From NCBI GenBank assembly GCA_964350945.1, contig CAYGLF010000001.1:186001-250000 (forward strand): 64,000 bases of DNA. Reading direction: 5' to 3'. The notes below the pieces were generated by a model. That model searched no databases and was not told the origin of the DNA. It was given only the letters and a program-made list of their open reading frames with translations. A program made the position numbers and the translations under genes. Of the stretch, positions 26,229 to 34,912 are shown piece after piece. Position 1 is the first letter of the stretch; every line of letters begins with the position of its first letter. The stretch comes from CAYGLF01 sp964350945 (GTDB lineage: Bacteria; Chlamydiota; Chlamydiia; Chlamydiales; JAAZZY01).

Positions 26229-28145
26229 GTGAGACGCTCGATTTGTTATTGTGATCCCTCTCAATCCCTTGCCGGGGAACAGGGAACCTGGAAATTTATA
26301 TATACCTCCTCTCAAAATCTAGATAAAGGCGCTTGTATCAAGTTTGACCTTCTCTCAAAAGGAAGAGAGATTGACTGGGAAATTCCATCGTCCGACCCTG
26401 CCGATAAGTCAAACATTATCTATGCTATTTCAAGCAATGGTACGATACTATACGCTAAGCCCGTCGAGGTTCCCAATCAATTTGCTCCTCAATTTGCTTT
26501 TACTCTGAAAGAGGACATGAAGGCCGGCTCTAATTTTACCGTTGTTATGGGACCATCTCCAAAGCTCACTGCCAAGCAGGCGAAAACAGCTAGAGGAAAT
26601 ACCAGCCAAAATTTAACTCAAAGAAGAAGACACTTTTTAATTTACGTGGATGCTAAAGGGAACGGCCAATTCGCAGACCCTGAAATTTTCACAATGGACG
26701 TTAAAGGAAATGCTCTGGATCGCATCCGCATCATTACACCTTCATTTGTTACCAAAAATAAGAGATTTGACATCGTGATCCGTTTCGAGGATCAATTTGG
26801 AAATTTAACCAGCAATGCTCCTGAAGATACTTTGGTAGAACTGACGTACGAGCAGCTTCGCGAGAATTTAAACTGGAAGCTGTTTGTTCCTGAAACAGGG
26901 TTTGTCACACTCCCCAACTTCTACTTTAACGAAGTAGGCACCTACCGCATCCAGCTTAAAAATTTAAAAACTGATCAGCTTTACTTCTCATCTCCTATTA
27001 AAAGTTTTGCAGGGGATGAAAAAAACCTTCTATGGGGCTTACTGCACGGTGAGTCTGAAAGAATGGATTCTTTAGACAATATTGAAAACTGTTTAAGGCA
27101 CATGCGTGATGAGCAGGCTATGAACTTTTACGCTTCATCTCCTTTTGATTCGATAGAAGAAACCCCAGAGAGCGGCTGGAAGGCTATTGCCCAAAACATT
27201 GGTGAATTTAATGAAGTCGACCGCTTTATAACTTACCTAGGTTTCCAATGGATGGGAGAGCCTCTAAAAGAAGGGTTGCGCCAATTTTTATACTTAAAAG
27301 ATGGCAAACCACTGCTTCGCTTTAAGGACGCTAAATCAAATTCTTTGAAAAAAATTTATAAGATATCTTTACCTAAAGACTTTTTATCGATCCCCTCTTT
27401 TACAATGGCTAAAGGGATGGAATATGACTTTTCTGAATTTAATCCTGAATATGAAAAAGTTGTCGAAATCTATAATGCTTGGGGCTCTTCAGAGTGCACC
27501 GCCAAAGAAGGCAATCTACTGCCTATTCTAGGAACAGGTAAAGATAGCGTGAAAGAAAGTGCTAAGGGATCAATCCTAGCCGCTTTGAAAAAAAACCACC
27601 GCTTTGGATTCGTTGCAGGCGGGTTGGATGACCGAGGCAACTACACCCATCTTTTTGACGCAGGACAAGAGCAATATCCTCCTGGACTCACTGCCATCTT
27701 AGCAGATGACCACAGTAGAGAATCTATTTTTCAAGCACTTCACCAACGTAGTTGTTATGCAACTACTGGAGAGCGTATTTTGATGGGATTCGATATTTCG
27801 GGGACGCGTATGGGCCAGGAAATCTCGACCCAATCAAAACCCGGCCTTGTGATAAATCGTCATATTTCAGGATTTGTAGGCGGTACATCGCCCGTTAAGA
27901 CCATTGAGATTATTCGTAATGGGGACGTGATCCACACCATCAAACCTAATGTCTGTAACTTTGACTTTACATTTGACGATCTAGTAGACTTAAAAGAGAT
28001 CGCCTTAAAGCAGAAAAATTCCAACCCTTTTGTGTTTTACTATCTGCGTATTACACAAACAGACTACCATATGGCATGGAGTTCTCCAATTTGGATTGAC
28101 TTTGTTGAGCCAGAAAAAGGCACCAAGAAGGTGCCCAAGAAGTAG
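26229..28145 (+). CDS. DUF3604-family protein
   Basis: The 638-residue protein begins at a GTG. I recognise the DUF3604 family from ITYLGFQWMGEP, VEIYNAWGSSEC and especially DHSRESIFQALHQRSCYATTGERI near residue 495, which is the family's most conserved part. Residues 170-250 look like a beta-sandwich domain with RITYE-like strands. Its His and Asp residues suggest a PHP- or metal-dependent phosphoesterase relation, which is not proven. There is no obvious signal peptide, and none of the neighbours explains its role. Confidence 0.7.
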   Translation: MRRSICYCDPSQSLAGEQGTWKFIYTSSQNLDKGACIKFDLLSKGREIDWEIPSSDPADKSNIIYAISSNGTILYAKPVEVPNQFAPQFAFTLKEDMKAGSNFTVVMGPSPKLTAKQAKTARGNTSQNLTQRRRHFLIYVDAKGNGQFADPEIFTMDVKGNALDRIRIITPSFVTKNKRFDIVIRFEDQFGNLTSNAPEDTLVELTYEQLRENLNWKLFVPETGFVTLPNFYFNEVGTYRIQLKNLKTDQLYFSSPIKSFAGDEKNLLWGLLHGESERMDSLDNIENCLRHMRDEQAMNFYASSPFDSIEETPESGWKAIAQNIGEFNEVDRFITYLGFQWMGEPLKEGLRQFLYLKDGKPLLRFKDAKSNSLKKIYKISLPKDFLSIPSFTMAKGMEYDFSEFNPEYEKVVEIYNAWGSSECTAKEGNLLPILGTGKDSVKESAKGSILAALKKNHRFGFVAGGLDDRGNYTHLFDAGQEQYPPGLTAILADDHSRESIFQALHQRSCYATTGERILMGFDISGTRMGQEISTQSKPGLVINRHISGFVGGTSPVKTIEIIRNGDVIHTIKPNVCNFDFTFDDLVDLKEIALKQKNSNPFVFYYLRITQTDYHMAWSSPIWIDFVEPEKGTKKVPKK

Positions 28146-28157
28146 TCTATTGGAGAC

Positions 28158-29741
28158 TTACTTTAAGAAGTTGAGATAGGACTGCCCCACAGGAAAGTCC
28201 TCGCCGCTTAGCTTGTTTTTTCGCTTTTTATCAAAAAGGTCTATCATTTGGTTCGCTAATACTTTTCCAAGCTGAACCCCCTCTTGATCAAATGAGTTGA
28301 TATTCCAGATAAACCCTTGGAAAGCAACTTTATGCTCATAGTAAGCAAGTAAAGCCCCCATTGTAAAAGGGTCCAATTTATGGGCCAGTAATATGCGTGA
28401 AGGTCGATTTCCTGGAAAGTTTTTATTAGGGTTTTCATTCGCATGTCCGTTGGCAAGAGCCATTGATTGAGCCAACATATTTGATAAAAGCTTCTCATGA
28501 GACGTGGTCCCTTTAACTTCTAGATCATCCCCATACTGACTTTCACAAAACCCAATAAACTCTATGGGGACAGGCGTTGTTCCCTGATGTAACATTTGAA
28601 AAAAGGAATGCTGAGAATTGGTCCCTGGCTCTCCCCAAATAATAGGGCCTGTATCAAAGTCAACCGCCTCACCTTTTTTAGTAATCCTCTTTCCGTTAGA
28701 TTCCATATCTAGCTGTTGCAAATGAGCCGCAAATCGCCCTAAAGCTTGACTGTATGGAATAATTGCAACTGTATGGTGCCCTCTAAACGATCGGTTCCAA
28801 ATACCAATCAAAGCTGTTAAAAGGGGTAGATTTTTTCGTAATGGGGTGTTTTTTGCATGTTTATCCATGAAGTTTGCCCCTTTAAGGACTTCCATAAACT
28901 GTTGAAAACCTAAACAAAAGGCGAGAGGAATTGCTCCGACCATTGAAGTTACTGAATAGCGGCCTCCGATAAAATCCCAAATGTAGAATCTCTCTAAATA
29001 ACGTTTAGGATCGTCCAGCTGACTTTTTTCTCCAGTTACCGCTATGAAATGACCTGAAGGGTCTAGATTTCTTTTTTCAAACTGATGACGCATTAAAGCT
29101 TCGTTTGTTAAGGTCTCTAAGGTCCCCCCCGATTTAGAAATTGTAGCTACTAGAGTCTTTTCTAAATTAACTTCAGCAGCTACCTTAGCCGCATTATCTG
29201 GATCCACGTTGGACACAAAAAACAATCTCCTGCTTGGTCTATTGTAATGCTCAAGCCCCACTGTAAGCGCTTTAGCCCCTAACTCAGACCCCCCTATTCC
29301 AATGACCACCAAATCTGTAAAACGCTCATTCTTATCATTTTCTTCAAGAAACTTTTGCAACTTATCCAGCTCTTTTTTAGCAAGCTTACTGGCTTTTTTC
29401 GCACCTTCTCCTTGATTGGTGTCACCAAAAAAGTCACGCATTGACGTATGAAGAACCGAGCGTTCTTCTGATTCAAAACCCTCTATGCGATTGAGGACCT
29501 CTCCATTTTGCATTGCTGCCATTTTATCAAGAACTTTAGCTTCATCTGCAAGTTCAAAAAGCTGATCTAGAACCTCTTCTGTAACTTGTTCTGTAGCAAA
29601 TAACAGTTTAAAATGTTCACTACAAAGGCTCATTTTTTCAATCCGCTCAGGATTGAATTTTTGTGCATCTGTTAAATCAAATGGCTCCTGGGCCAATTTT
29701 GTTAAAGAAGAAAAAGCTTTTAGTTTTTTAAAAGATGTCAT
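28158..29741 (-). CDS. pgi: Glucose-6-phosphate isomerase
   Basis: The 527-residue enzyme interconverts glucose 6-phosphate and fructose 6-phosphate. PGI signatures are visible: VVIGIGGSELGAKALT, ISKSGGTLETLTNE, the pattern FIGGRYSVTSMVGAIPLA, and GEPGTNSQHSFFQMLHQGT, and its C-terminal active-site Lys region FDQEGVQLGK. The length is normal for this branch. Its ATG overlaps the stop of the upstream 364-residue gene. In C. trachomatis pgi also lies next to a conserved hypothetical gene. Confidence 0.97.
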   Translation of the reverse strand: MTSFKKLKAFSSLTKLAQEPFDLTDAQKFNPERIEKMSLCSEHFKLLFATEQVTEEVLDQLFELADEAKVLDKMAAMQNGEVLNRIEGFESEERSVLHTSMRDFFGDTNQGEGAKKASKLAKKELDKLQKFLEENDKNERFTDLVVIGIGGSELGAKALTVGLEHYNRPSRRLFFVSNVDPDNAAKVAAEVNLEKTLVATISKSGGTLETLTNEALMRHQFEKRNLDPSGHFIAVTGEKSQLDDPKRYLERFYIWDFIGGRYSVTSMVGAIPLAFCLGFQQFMEVLKGANFMDKHAKNTPLRKNLPLLTALIGIWNRSFRGHHTVAIIPYSQALGRFAAHLQQLDMESNGKRITKKGEAVDFDTGPIIWGEPGTNSQHSFFQMLHQGTTPVPIEFIGFCESQYGDDLEVKGTTSHEKLLSNMLAQSMALANGHANENPNKNFPGNRPSRILLAHKLDPFTMGALLAYYEHKVAFQGFIWNINSFDQEGVQLGKVLANQMIDLFDKKRKNKLSGEDFPVGQSYLNFLK

Positions 29742-30832
29742 GAGACCTCCAAAGATTTGTAGAATGAAGCAAGTGAAATTTCATTGTTAAGACCTAGTGG
29801 TTGCCCCTTATTAACCACACGTCCCCCTGCGGCGACAAACCCTTCCAATTTACGCAGAGAGTGTGAATCTATATCAACAACAACTAAATCTTCAAGCCCT
29901 TGCCAATCGATTGTCAAAGTGCGCTCAGAGATACGTTTGACTGGGAAATGAGTCTTTAATTTTTCATAGAGCTCATCGTAGAGCTTCAGTTTTTCAGGAT
30001 CGTAAATGGGATTTGAAGGGATCACCAACCCAATCGTCACGTCAATTAGAGGAGGTTGGTAGGCTTGGTATTCTTTACCCAAAAATCCATTGGGAAAGGG
30101 TTTAGACTCCCAACCAATAGCATGAGGGCACTCAAAGGGAGCATTTTTTAAACCAAGTTGTAAAAAGTCAAAATCTTCCTGATCAAGCAGCTGAAAAAGG
30201 TGGGTGCCAGAGGCCACTTCTTTTGCGTCCAACAGTGTATAAGGCAATAAGTCACTTTCAAAATGAGCTGTCAGCATACTCAAATAATCTAAAGCAGCTC
30301 TCATGCAGTAAGTGCGCAGCAAGTTTTTACCGAATTCATTAGAATTTAGCACTTTAAGATCAAGCTGCATTAAATTTTTACAAGGAATAGCACTCTGATT
30401 AATAAACGTATGCTCATTCCCAAATTGATCTAAAATCCAACTTCTTAGATTGAAAATTTGATCATTACAAAAAGGCCATTTATGATTGAAGTCACACGAT
30501 CCTTTATAAATAATCATTCCAAGCGTAGATTCTTTAAAATCGCTCAATATATTCTCAAAAAAATGATCGAGAGCAAGCCCTAAAGATTTGTACTGACTCA
30601 TGTCAGATAGTGGCAGCGGCAGTTGATTAAAAAGGCCAAAATCTAAATCCCATATAATTTGGAAACCCTCTTTAAGACACTCTTGAGCCATTTTTTTAGA
30701 TGAACTCCAGTTTAGTGTAGAGTCTAAAGTAGCGTCAATAGGCACGACGATTGCACTAAAGTCTTTCTTCTTTTTATCTTCTAATGGCCCACTGAAAATA
30801 TAAGGAAATGATTTTTGAGAGGAGTCTGTCAT
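29738..30832 (-). CDS. Conserved hypothetical cotranscribed with pgi
   Basis: The 364-residue product is soluble with no signal peptide. I do not recognise its family. The C-terminal third (LEDLVVVDIDSHSLRKLEGF then VAAGGRVVNKGQPLGL) resembles the Rossmann-like edge of class I glutamine-amidotransferase-like domains found in glycoside hydrolases such as GH42, and the N-terminal two thirds could be a TIM barrel, but catalytic residues cannot be assigned. It overlaps pgi by 4 bp, so both are made together; a carbohydrate-related role is a guess from that. C. trachomatis has a hypothetical at the same place beside pgi. Confidence 0.55.
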   Translation of the reverse strand: MTDSSQKSFPYIFSGPLEDKKKKDFSAIVVPIDATLDSTLNWSSSKKMAQECLKEGFQIIWDLDFGLFNQLPLPLSDMSQYKSLGLALDHFFENILSDFKESTLGMIIYKGSCDFNHKWPFCNDQIFNLRSWILDQFGNEHTFINQSAIPCKNLMQLDLKVLNSNEFGKNLLRTYCMRAALDYLSMLTAHFESDLLPYTLLDAKEVASGTHLFQLLDQEDFDFLQLGLKNAPFECPHAIGWESKPFPNGFLGKEYQAYQPPLIDVTIGLVIPSNPIYDPEKLKLYDELYEKLKTHFPVKRISERTLTIDWQGLEDLVVVDIDSHSLRKLEGFVAAGGRVVNKGQPLGLNNEISLASFYKSLEVS

Positions 30833-30877
30833 AAGAGCACTTATAATAAGGTTTGAGAATTTAATTTCAAGATACAG

Positions 30878-31570
30878 TTATATCATCTTACCATATGTAC
30901 CTGTTTTCTGAAATTTTGAAAAATAAAAAGAGCGTTTTTTTTCTTCCCAAAGAGATCTAAAGTAAGAGGCTCCATAATCTCCTAGTAATGAAGTAAAAAA
31001 AGGCTCTTGAATCTGAGAACTGAAATGGGGCTCTTCTAAAAAAGTTTCGATTGTCTGTTTTGAATACTTCAAATCGTCTGTCACAAATGTCACTTCTCCA
31101 TTTAATTTTAAAACGCGGTTCAGCTCTTTCGTAAAATTGTGTTGGATCAAACGGAATTTAGCGTGCTTGTTTTTAGGCCATGGATCAGGAAAATTAATAT
31201 AGACATGATCTAATACTGCATCTTCAATATAGCTTTGAGTAGCTGATAAACCCTCTCCACAGATAATTAGGACATTATTGAGTAAACCATTGCGCATCTT
31301 AGACCATATTTTGCGAACACGATCAAATTTTTTTTCTACTGCGACCCAGTAGAATTGAGGGTATTGAGCTGCCTTCTCACAAATCCACTGGCCATTTCCA
31401 CTACAGTACTCAACGTGAATTTCTTCAAAACCTGTCGCAAGCTGAAGAAGAGAAAACTCAACCTTGAACTGAGTTGTTTTTGAGGGAAGATATAAAATCT
31501 TCTCTATAGAGTCAAAGAAGTGATTATCACTCTTTGCACTCACCGGAGGTAATAGATCTTTTGGTTTCAT
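30878..31570 (-). CDS. trmB: tRNA (guanine-N7-)-methyltransferase
   Basis: The enzyme methylates G46 of tRNA. I choose the ATG at 31570, which has AAGGA nine bases upstream and gives 230 residues; a longer open frame to 31681 would overlap the divergent gene and add a hydrophobic stretch unlike TrmB. Diagnostic motifs are VEYCSGNGQWICEKA for S-adenosylmethionine, YINFPDPWPKNKHAKFRL with the catalytic Asp and the substrate-binding residues, and GEVTFVTDDLKY. Its 5' neighbour is the PP2C-like gene on the other strand, 81 bp away. Confidence 0.93.
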   Translation of the reverse strand: MKPKDLLPPVSAKSDNHFFDSIEKILYLPSKTTQFKVEFSLLQLATGFEEIHVEYCSGNGQWICEKAAQYPQFYWVAVEKKFDRVRKIWSKMRNGLLNNVLIICGEGLSATQSYIEDAVLDHVYINFPDPWPKNKHAKFRLIQHNFTKELNRVLKLNGEVTFVTDDLKYSKQTIETFLEEPHFSSQIQEPFFTSLLGDYGASYFRSLWEEKKRSFYFSKFQKTGTYGKMI

Positions 31571-31651
31571 ATTTACATTCCTTAAATATAGAGCCATTAT
31601 TATACTGATGACAAAAAAAAACACCAAGTGGAACCTAGCTAGCAACTTGTC

Positions 31652-32824
31652 ATGAATATCATTCACCCAAAGATCACCCAATTGAGCTTAAGCCAATTTG
31701 GTCTTGATGAGACCCACCTCGAACCTAATGACGAGCCATTCTCCATTGTAATATGTGATGTCATTTCTATTTCCACAGAAATTGATGCGAGAAAAGTCGG
31801 TCTAGATTTTGAAAAAAACATCAAAGAATATCTAGAAATGCATCATAACGATTTAAGCGTAAAGCTGTTAAAAAGATCGGTCGAGAGAGCTCAAAATTAT
31901 TTTTTTAAGCAGTATCTAAAATATGAAGGGCTACTCAAAATATCTCTACTAATTCTTCTCAAAACTCCAAAACTCACAGCAAGCAGCTCTCCTGATAAAG
32001 TTTTAGTCACCAGTATGGGAGATATTAAATTTTTCAGTTTAGACTCATCGATTCAACTAGCCTACTATGATGCCAAATCCCCACAACTACCTGATAACCT
32101 GTCGACAAAAAAACGGTTCAGCTACCTCAACAATGCGATTGGCTGTAAAGACTTAAATTTCAACTACTCTGAAATTCCTGTTGAGCCTCGTACTAGCTTA
32201 CTCATGGCAACTTATGGAAGTTATCAGCAGACCCCACAAGACAAGCTATATGCTCTTTTTTCTGACTATGAGAACAAGCGACACTTAGTTGGTAAGTTAA
32301 TGACTAAATCAAAAGGAAAAAGTGATTTGCGATCCTTTTTACTGATTGATTTTCAAAAAAAAGCACATCCTGACTTTTCAAGTCCTCTAGCCCTCTCATC
32401 ATCAAAACTGCCCCATCACGAATTAAGCTCTAAGAAAGTGAGACTGTTTCCAGTGTGGGCTATCAAGATTGCCTGCGTTGCTGTAGTCTGTCTTTTAAGC
32501 CTAGAATTTTTCAACCACTATCTCAACTCCCAAAGAGATACTACCGAGCGAAATCTAGGGGTGGGGCGCCCTAAAGAAATTCACACTCAATTTACTCTTA
32601 AGTCCATAAAAAAGCCCCTCGAGTTCCCGTTCTTAAAGGAAAGGGCCTATATTGTTGACCTTAAAGATCGTTATAAACGCCAATTAGAGCTGATTGATAA
32701 ACTCCAGCAAATTATTAATGAGCAAGATAAAACTCTTTGTGAACTACAAGTCAAAGAGTTCTACCAACAAGAGGCGGTCACATCAAATAATTCCCCCCAA
32801 AGCGAACCACATCTAGAAAATTAA
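31652..32824 (+). CDS. Degenerate PP2C-like domain with membrane anchor and coiled coil
   Basis: The 390-residue protein starts with a region (about residues 25-235) that follows the order of a PP2C/SpoIIE phosphatase: FSIVICDVISIS, VLVTSMGDIKFFSL, YLNNAIGC, PRTSLLMATYGSYQQT and SDLRSFLLIDF. The metal-binding Asp residues of active enzymes (DG in DGVGG, DG and DN later) are mostly missing, so catalysis is doubtful. One transmembrane helix follows at about residues 268-287 (AIKIACVAVVCLLSLEFF), then a coiled coil (RYKRQLELIDKLQQII). The fold call is by eye. It precedes exbB by 78 bp. Confidence 0.5.
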   Translation: MNIIHPKITQLSLSQFGLDETHLEPNDEPFSIVICDVISISTEIDARKVGLDFEKNIKEYLEMHHNDLSVKLLKRSVERAQNYFFKQYLKYEGLLKISLLILLKTPKLTASSSPDKVLVTSMGDIKFFSLDSSIQLAYYDAKSPQLPDNLSTKKRFSYLNNAIGCKDLNFNYSEIPVEPRTSLLMATYGSYQQTPQDKLYALFSDYENKRHLVGKLMTKSKGKSDLRSFLLIDFQKKAHPDFSSPLALSSSKLPHHELSSKKVRLFPVWAIKIACVAVVCLLSLEFFNHYLNSQRDTTERNLGVGRPKEIHTQFTLKSIKKPLEFPFLKERAYIVDLKDRYKRQLELIDKLQQIINEQDKTLCELQVKEFYQQEAVTSNNSPQSEPHLEN

Positions 32825-32902
32825 ATTACTGCGTTCTAAAATAGTTGCATTATTCGTTCAAGAACCGTATCTTAAAAAAACTTGTTTATTATGAGGATTT
32901 CA

Positions 32903-33607
32903 ATGAAAAAATGGCTCTTGTTTTTACCTTTTTTACCCGTTGCCTTATTTTGTAAAGACATTCAACTCGATGGGGTCGTAAAATCTAGATTGGATCTAGT
33001 AAAAATCTTTAATGGAGCTCCCATTATCTATACAGTCTTACTCTTACTTTGCGTTCTCTCCGTTATTATTTGGTTGTATAGTCTATGGACTTTAAAAATA
33101 TCTGAAATGATGCCACCTGGATTTATCCACCAAGTGCGTGAACAGTTGGTGGAAAAAAGATTTGAAGCTGCCTTAATGACTTGTCAGCAAGATCATAATT
33201 TTTCTTCGCAGGTGATTGCTTGCGGAATTGCCGCTAGAAAGCATGGCCCCCAGGTCATGATGGAAGCGATGCAAGCTGAAGGAAAACGATGTGGCACCTC
33301 TCTATGGCAGCGCATTTCAGTTCTCAATGACGTTGTCATTGTCGCACCAATGCTAGGCCTTTTAGGAACTGTCTTAGGAATGTTTTATGCTTTCTATGAC
33401 ACCAATCGAACCCAAGAGAGTATCACTTCTATTTTTGATGGCCTTGGAGTCGCTATGGGGACTACCGTTTTTGGTCTTTTTGTTGCTATCTTAGCTATGG
33501 TTTTTTATACGACTCTCAAGTATCGCGTAGGGACACTACTCAATTCTATAGAAAACGAGGCATTGAGTCTAGGCAGCTTAATAGAAACTGATTTGGTAAT
33601 GGCTTAG
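32903..33607 (+). CDS. exbB: ExbB/TolQ-type proton channel subunit
   Basis: Starting at the ATG at 32903, which has GAGG six bases upstream, the protein is 234 residues long. It has an N-terminal membrane segment, a second at about residues 38-60 (TVLLLLCVLSVIIWLYSLW) and the MotA/TolQ/ExbB channel domain with APMLGLLGTVLGMFYAFYD followed by a last helix (TVFGLFVAILAMVFYTTL). With ExbD it forms an inner-membrane motor that uses the proton gradient to act on the outer membrane. The exbB-exbD order is the same as in C. trachomatis. Confidence 0.93.
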   Translation: MKKWLLFLPFLPVALFCKDIQLDGVVKSRLDLVKIFNGAPIIYTVLLLLCVLSVIIWLYSLWTLKISEMMPPGFIHQVREQLVEKRFEAALMTCQQDHNFSSQVIACGIAARKHGPQVMMEAMQAEGKRCGTSLWQRISVLNDVVIVAPMLGLLGTVLGMFYAFYDTNRTQESITSIFDGLGVAMGTTVFGLFVAILAMVFYTTLKYRVGTLLNSIENEALSLGSLIETDLVMA

Positions 33608-33608
33608 T

Positions 33609-34133
33609 ATGAGTTTTGTTCCTGAAGAAGCACTACACCCACGGACAGGGTTTAACTTTGCCCCTATGATTGACTTTCTCTTTTTAATGGTGGTTTTTTT
33701 TGCGTGCTTAGCTGTTTCTAGAATTCAAACCAAAGATACTGACATTGATCTTGTAAAGATTTATGAAAACAACTCCGAACAGGCCTCTAATGCCGACTCT
33801 GAGTACAAAATACTCAACATTAGCATTAATAATAAAGGGGAGTATAAATGGGTGACTGAAATTCGTGATTACCCTATGCCCCAGGCTGAAGACATTGCCA
33901 ATGAATTATTAAACCAGTATCAAAAAGGGCTCTTACCTGAAAATAAACTCAAAACACAAGTTCTTTTAAAAATAGATAAAGAGGCTATGTGGGACCCTAT
34001 CTTACAGGCCATTTTTGCAATTCGCGACGCAGGATTCGAAGTGCGACCTGTTTATTTACCCGATCAATTTCCAGGCTCATCTTTTCATATGATGGACCTT
34101 AACAATGAAAGCTTACAAGGCGGTTTAGAATGA
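33609..34133 (+). CDS. exbD: ExbD/TolR-type periplasmic stator subunit
   Basis: The 174-residue protein has the ExbD pattern: a short cytoplasmic head, one helix starting with the ion-carrying Asp in FAPMIDFLFLMVVFFACLAV (about residues 17-36) and a periplasmic domain with QVLLKIDKEAMWDPILQAI and a terminal RDAGF segment. Its start is two bases after exbB, and its stop overlaps the lipoprotein gene by 4 bp. The periplasmic domain carries a longer central insert than the Escherichia coli protein. Confidence 0.92.
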   Translation: MSFVPEEALHPRTGFNFAPMIDFLFLMVVFFACLAVSRIQTKDTDIDLVKIYENNSEQASNADSEYKILNISINNKGEYKWVTEIRDYPMPQAEDIANELLNQYQKGLLPENKLKTQVLLKIDKEAMWDPILQAIFAIRDAGFEVRPVYLPDQFPGSSFHMMDLNNESLQGGLE

Positions 34134-34459
34134 AAAAAATACTAATATTTGTGATGTTCCTTGCACTATACTCGTGTCAAAAGACAAATAATAATAAGAA
34201 TATATCGGTGATGGAAGACAAAAAATCACTCATCAACCAATGGTATGGAGAAAATCATTTTGACAACTCAATTTCAGATCAAGATGACGATATAACCCCC
34301 GATTTGAATACAGAGACCTCCCCGAAGGCTCCAACTTCCTCTAAACCAGCTAGCCAAGCTTCTACTTCACCATCTTCAACACAAACTAGTGAGCTTATGA
34401 GACGCCCTGAGGATAGCCTAATCGATGCCTTTGATCAGGCTCTGAATCTAGAAAATTAG
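34130..34459 (+). CDS. Small lipoprotein of the ExbBD operon
   Basis: The 109-residue product has a lipoprotein signal (ILIFVMFLALYSC, lipid-carrying Cys at residue 16). The rest is hydrophilic, rich in Ser, Thr, Pro, Asp and Asn (TSPKAPTSSKPASQASTSPS), and probably disordered. In C. trachomatis a hypothetical follows exbB-exbD before tolB-pal. The ATGA overlap with exbD implies joint function. No TonB-type helix is evident. Confidence 0.65.
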   Translation: MKKILIFVMFLALYSCQKTNNNKNISVMEDKKSLINQWYGENHFDNSISDQDDDITPDLNTETSPKAPTSSKPASQASTSPSSTQTSELMRRPEDSLIDAFDQALNLEN

Positions 34460-34468
34460 GATTTTTTA

Positions 34469-34912
34469 ATGAACCGCTCTCTTCCCATCACACTCACTTT
34501 AATTATCACACTCTTAACATCAGGGTGCTTTGATTCTAATAAAGGGTTGGCCCCAAAAAATATAAAAGATAAGCAGATCTCTTTTTTGTATGACTCCAAA
34601 AACCCAGATTTTACCCACTTAGCAGGAAAAAACCTCATATATGCCTTCTTTCAGAATTTAACCTATGAGAGCTATTTAGATAACAAGCCTTATGCAGCAG
34701 GTAATTATGCTTATAATAAGACCGGGCCTGACTCAGCAGAATTGTCAGTAAGCTACGCTGATGACTTTGATGTACAAACTCAGTCACTGTATTTACTTTT
34801 TAGTTCACCTGATAGGGGTAAATTTGATCAAAACTCAGACTCTAAGGATACTGGCCTTGGAACAGGAACTTTTGAAATTCAGCACCCTTCTAAAGATCTC
34901 TTAACAAAGTGA
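34469..34912 (+). CDS. Predicted lipoprotein, unknown function
   Basis: The 147-residue protein has a signal ending in the lipobox LTSGC (Cys19 or near it). After it there is a domain with KQISFLYDSKNPDFTHLAGK and SLYLLFSSPDRGKFDQ that I do not recognise. It closes the exbB-exbD run but tolB and pal, which follow in C. trachomatis, are absent, so this could be a divergent replacement or an unrelated insert. Its last 34 bases overlap the opposing phosphatase-like gene. Confidence 0.55.
   Translation: MNRSLPITLTLIITLLTSGCFDSNKGLAPKNIKDKQISFLYDSKNPDFTHLAGKNLIYAFFQNLTYESYLDNKPYAAGNYAYNKTGPDSAELSVSYADDFDVQTQSLYLLFSSPDRGKFDQNSDSKDTGLGTGTFEIQHPSKDLLTK

Noticed and set aside
31571..31681. An N-terminal extension of trmB with a hydrophobic segment.
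   Set aside because: It lacks a ribosome site, overlaps the divergent gene and is not part of the TrmB family; the ATG at 31570 has AAGGA upstream.
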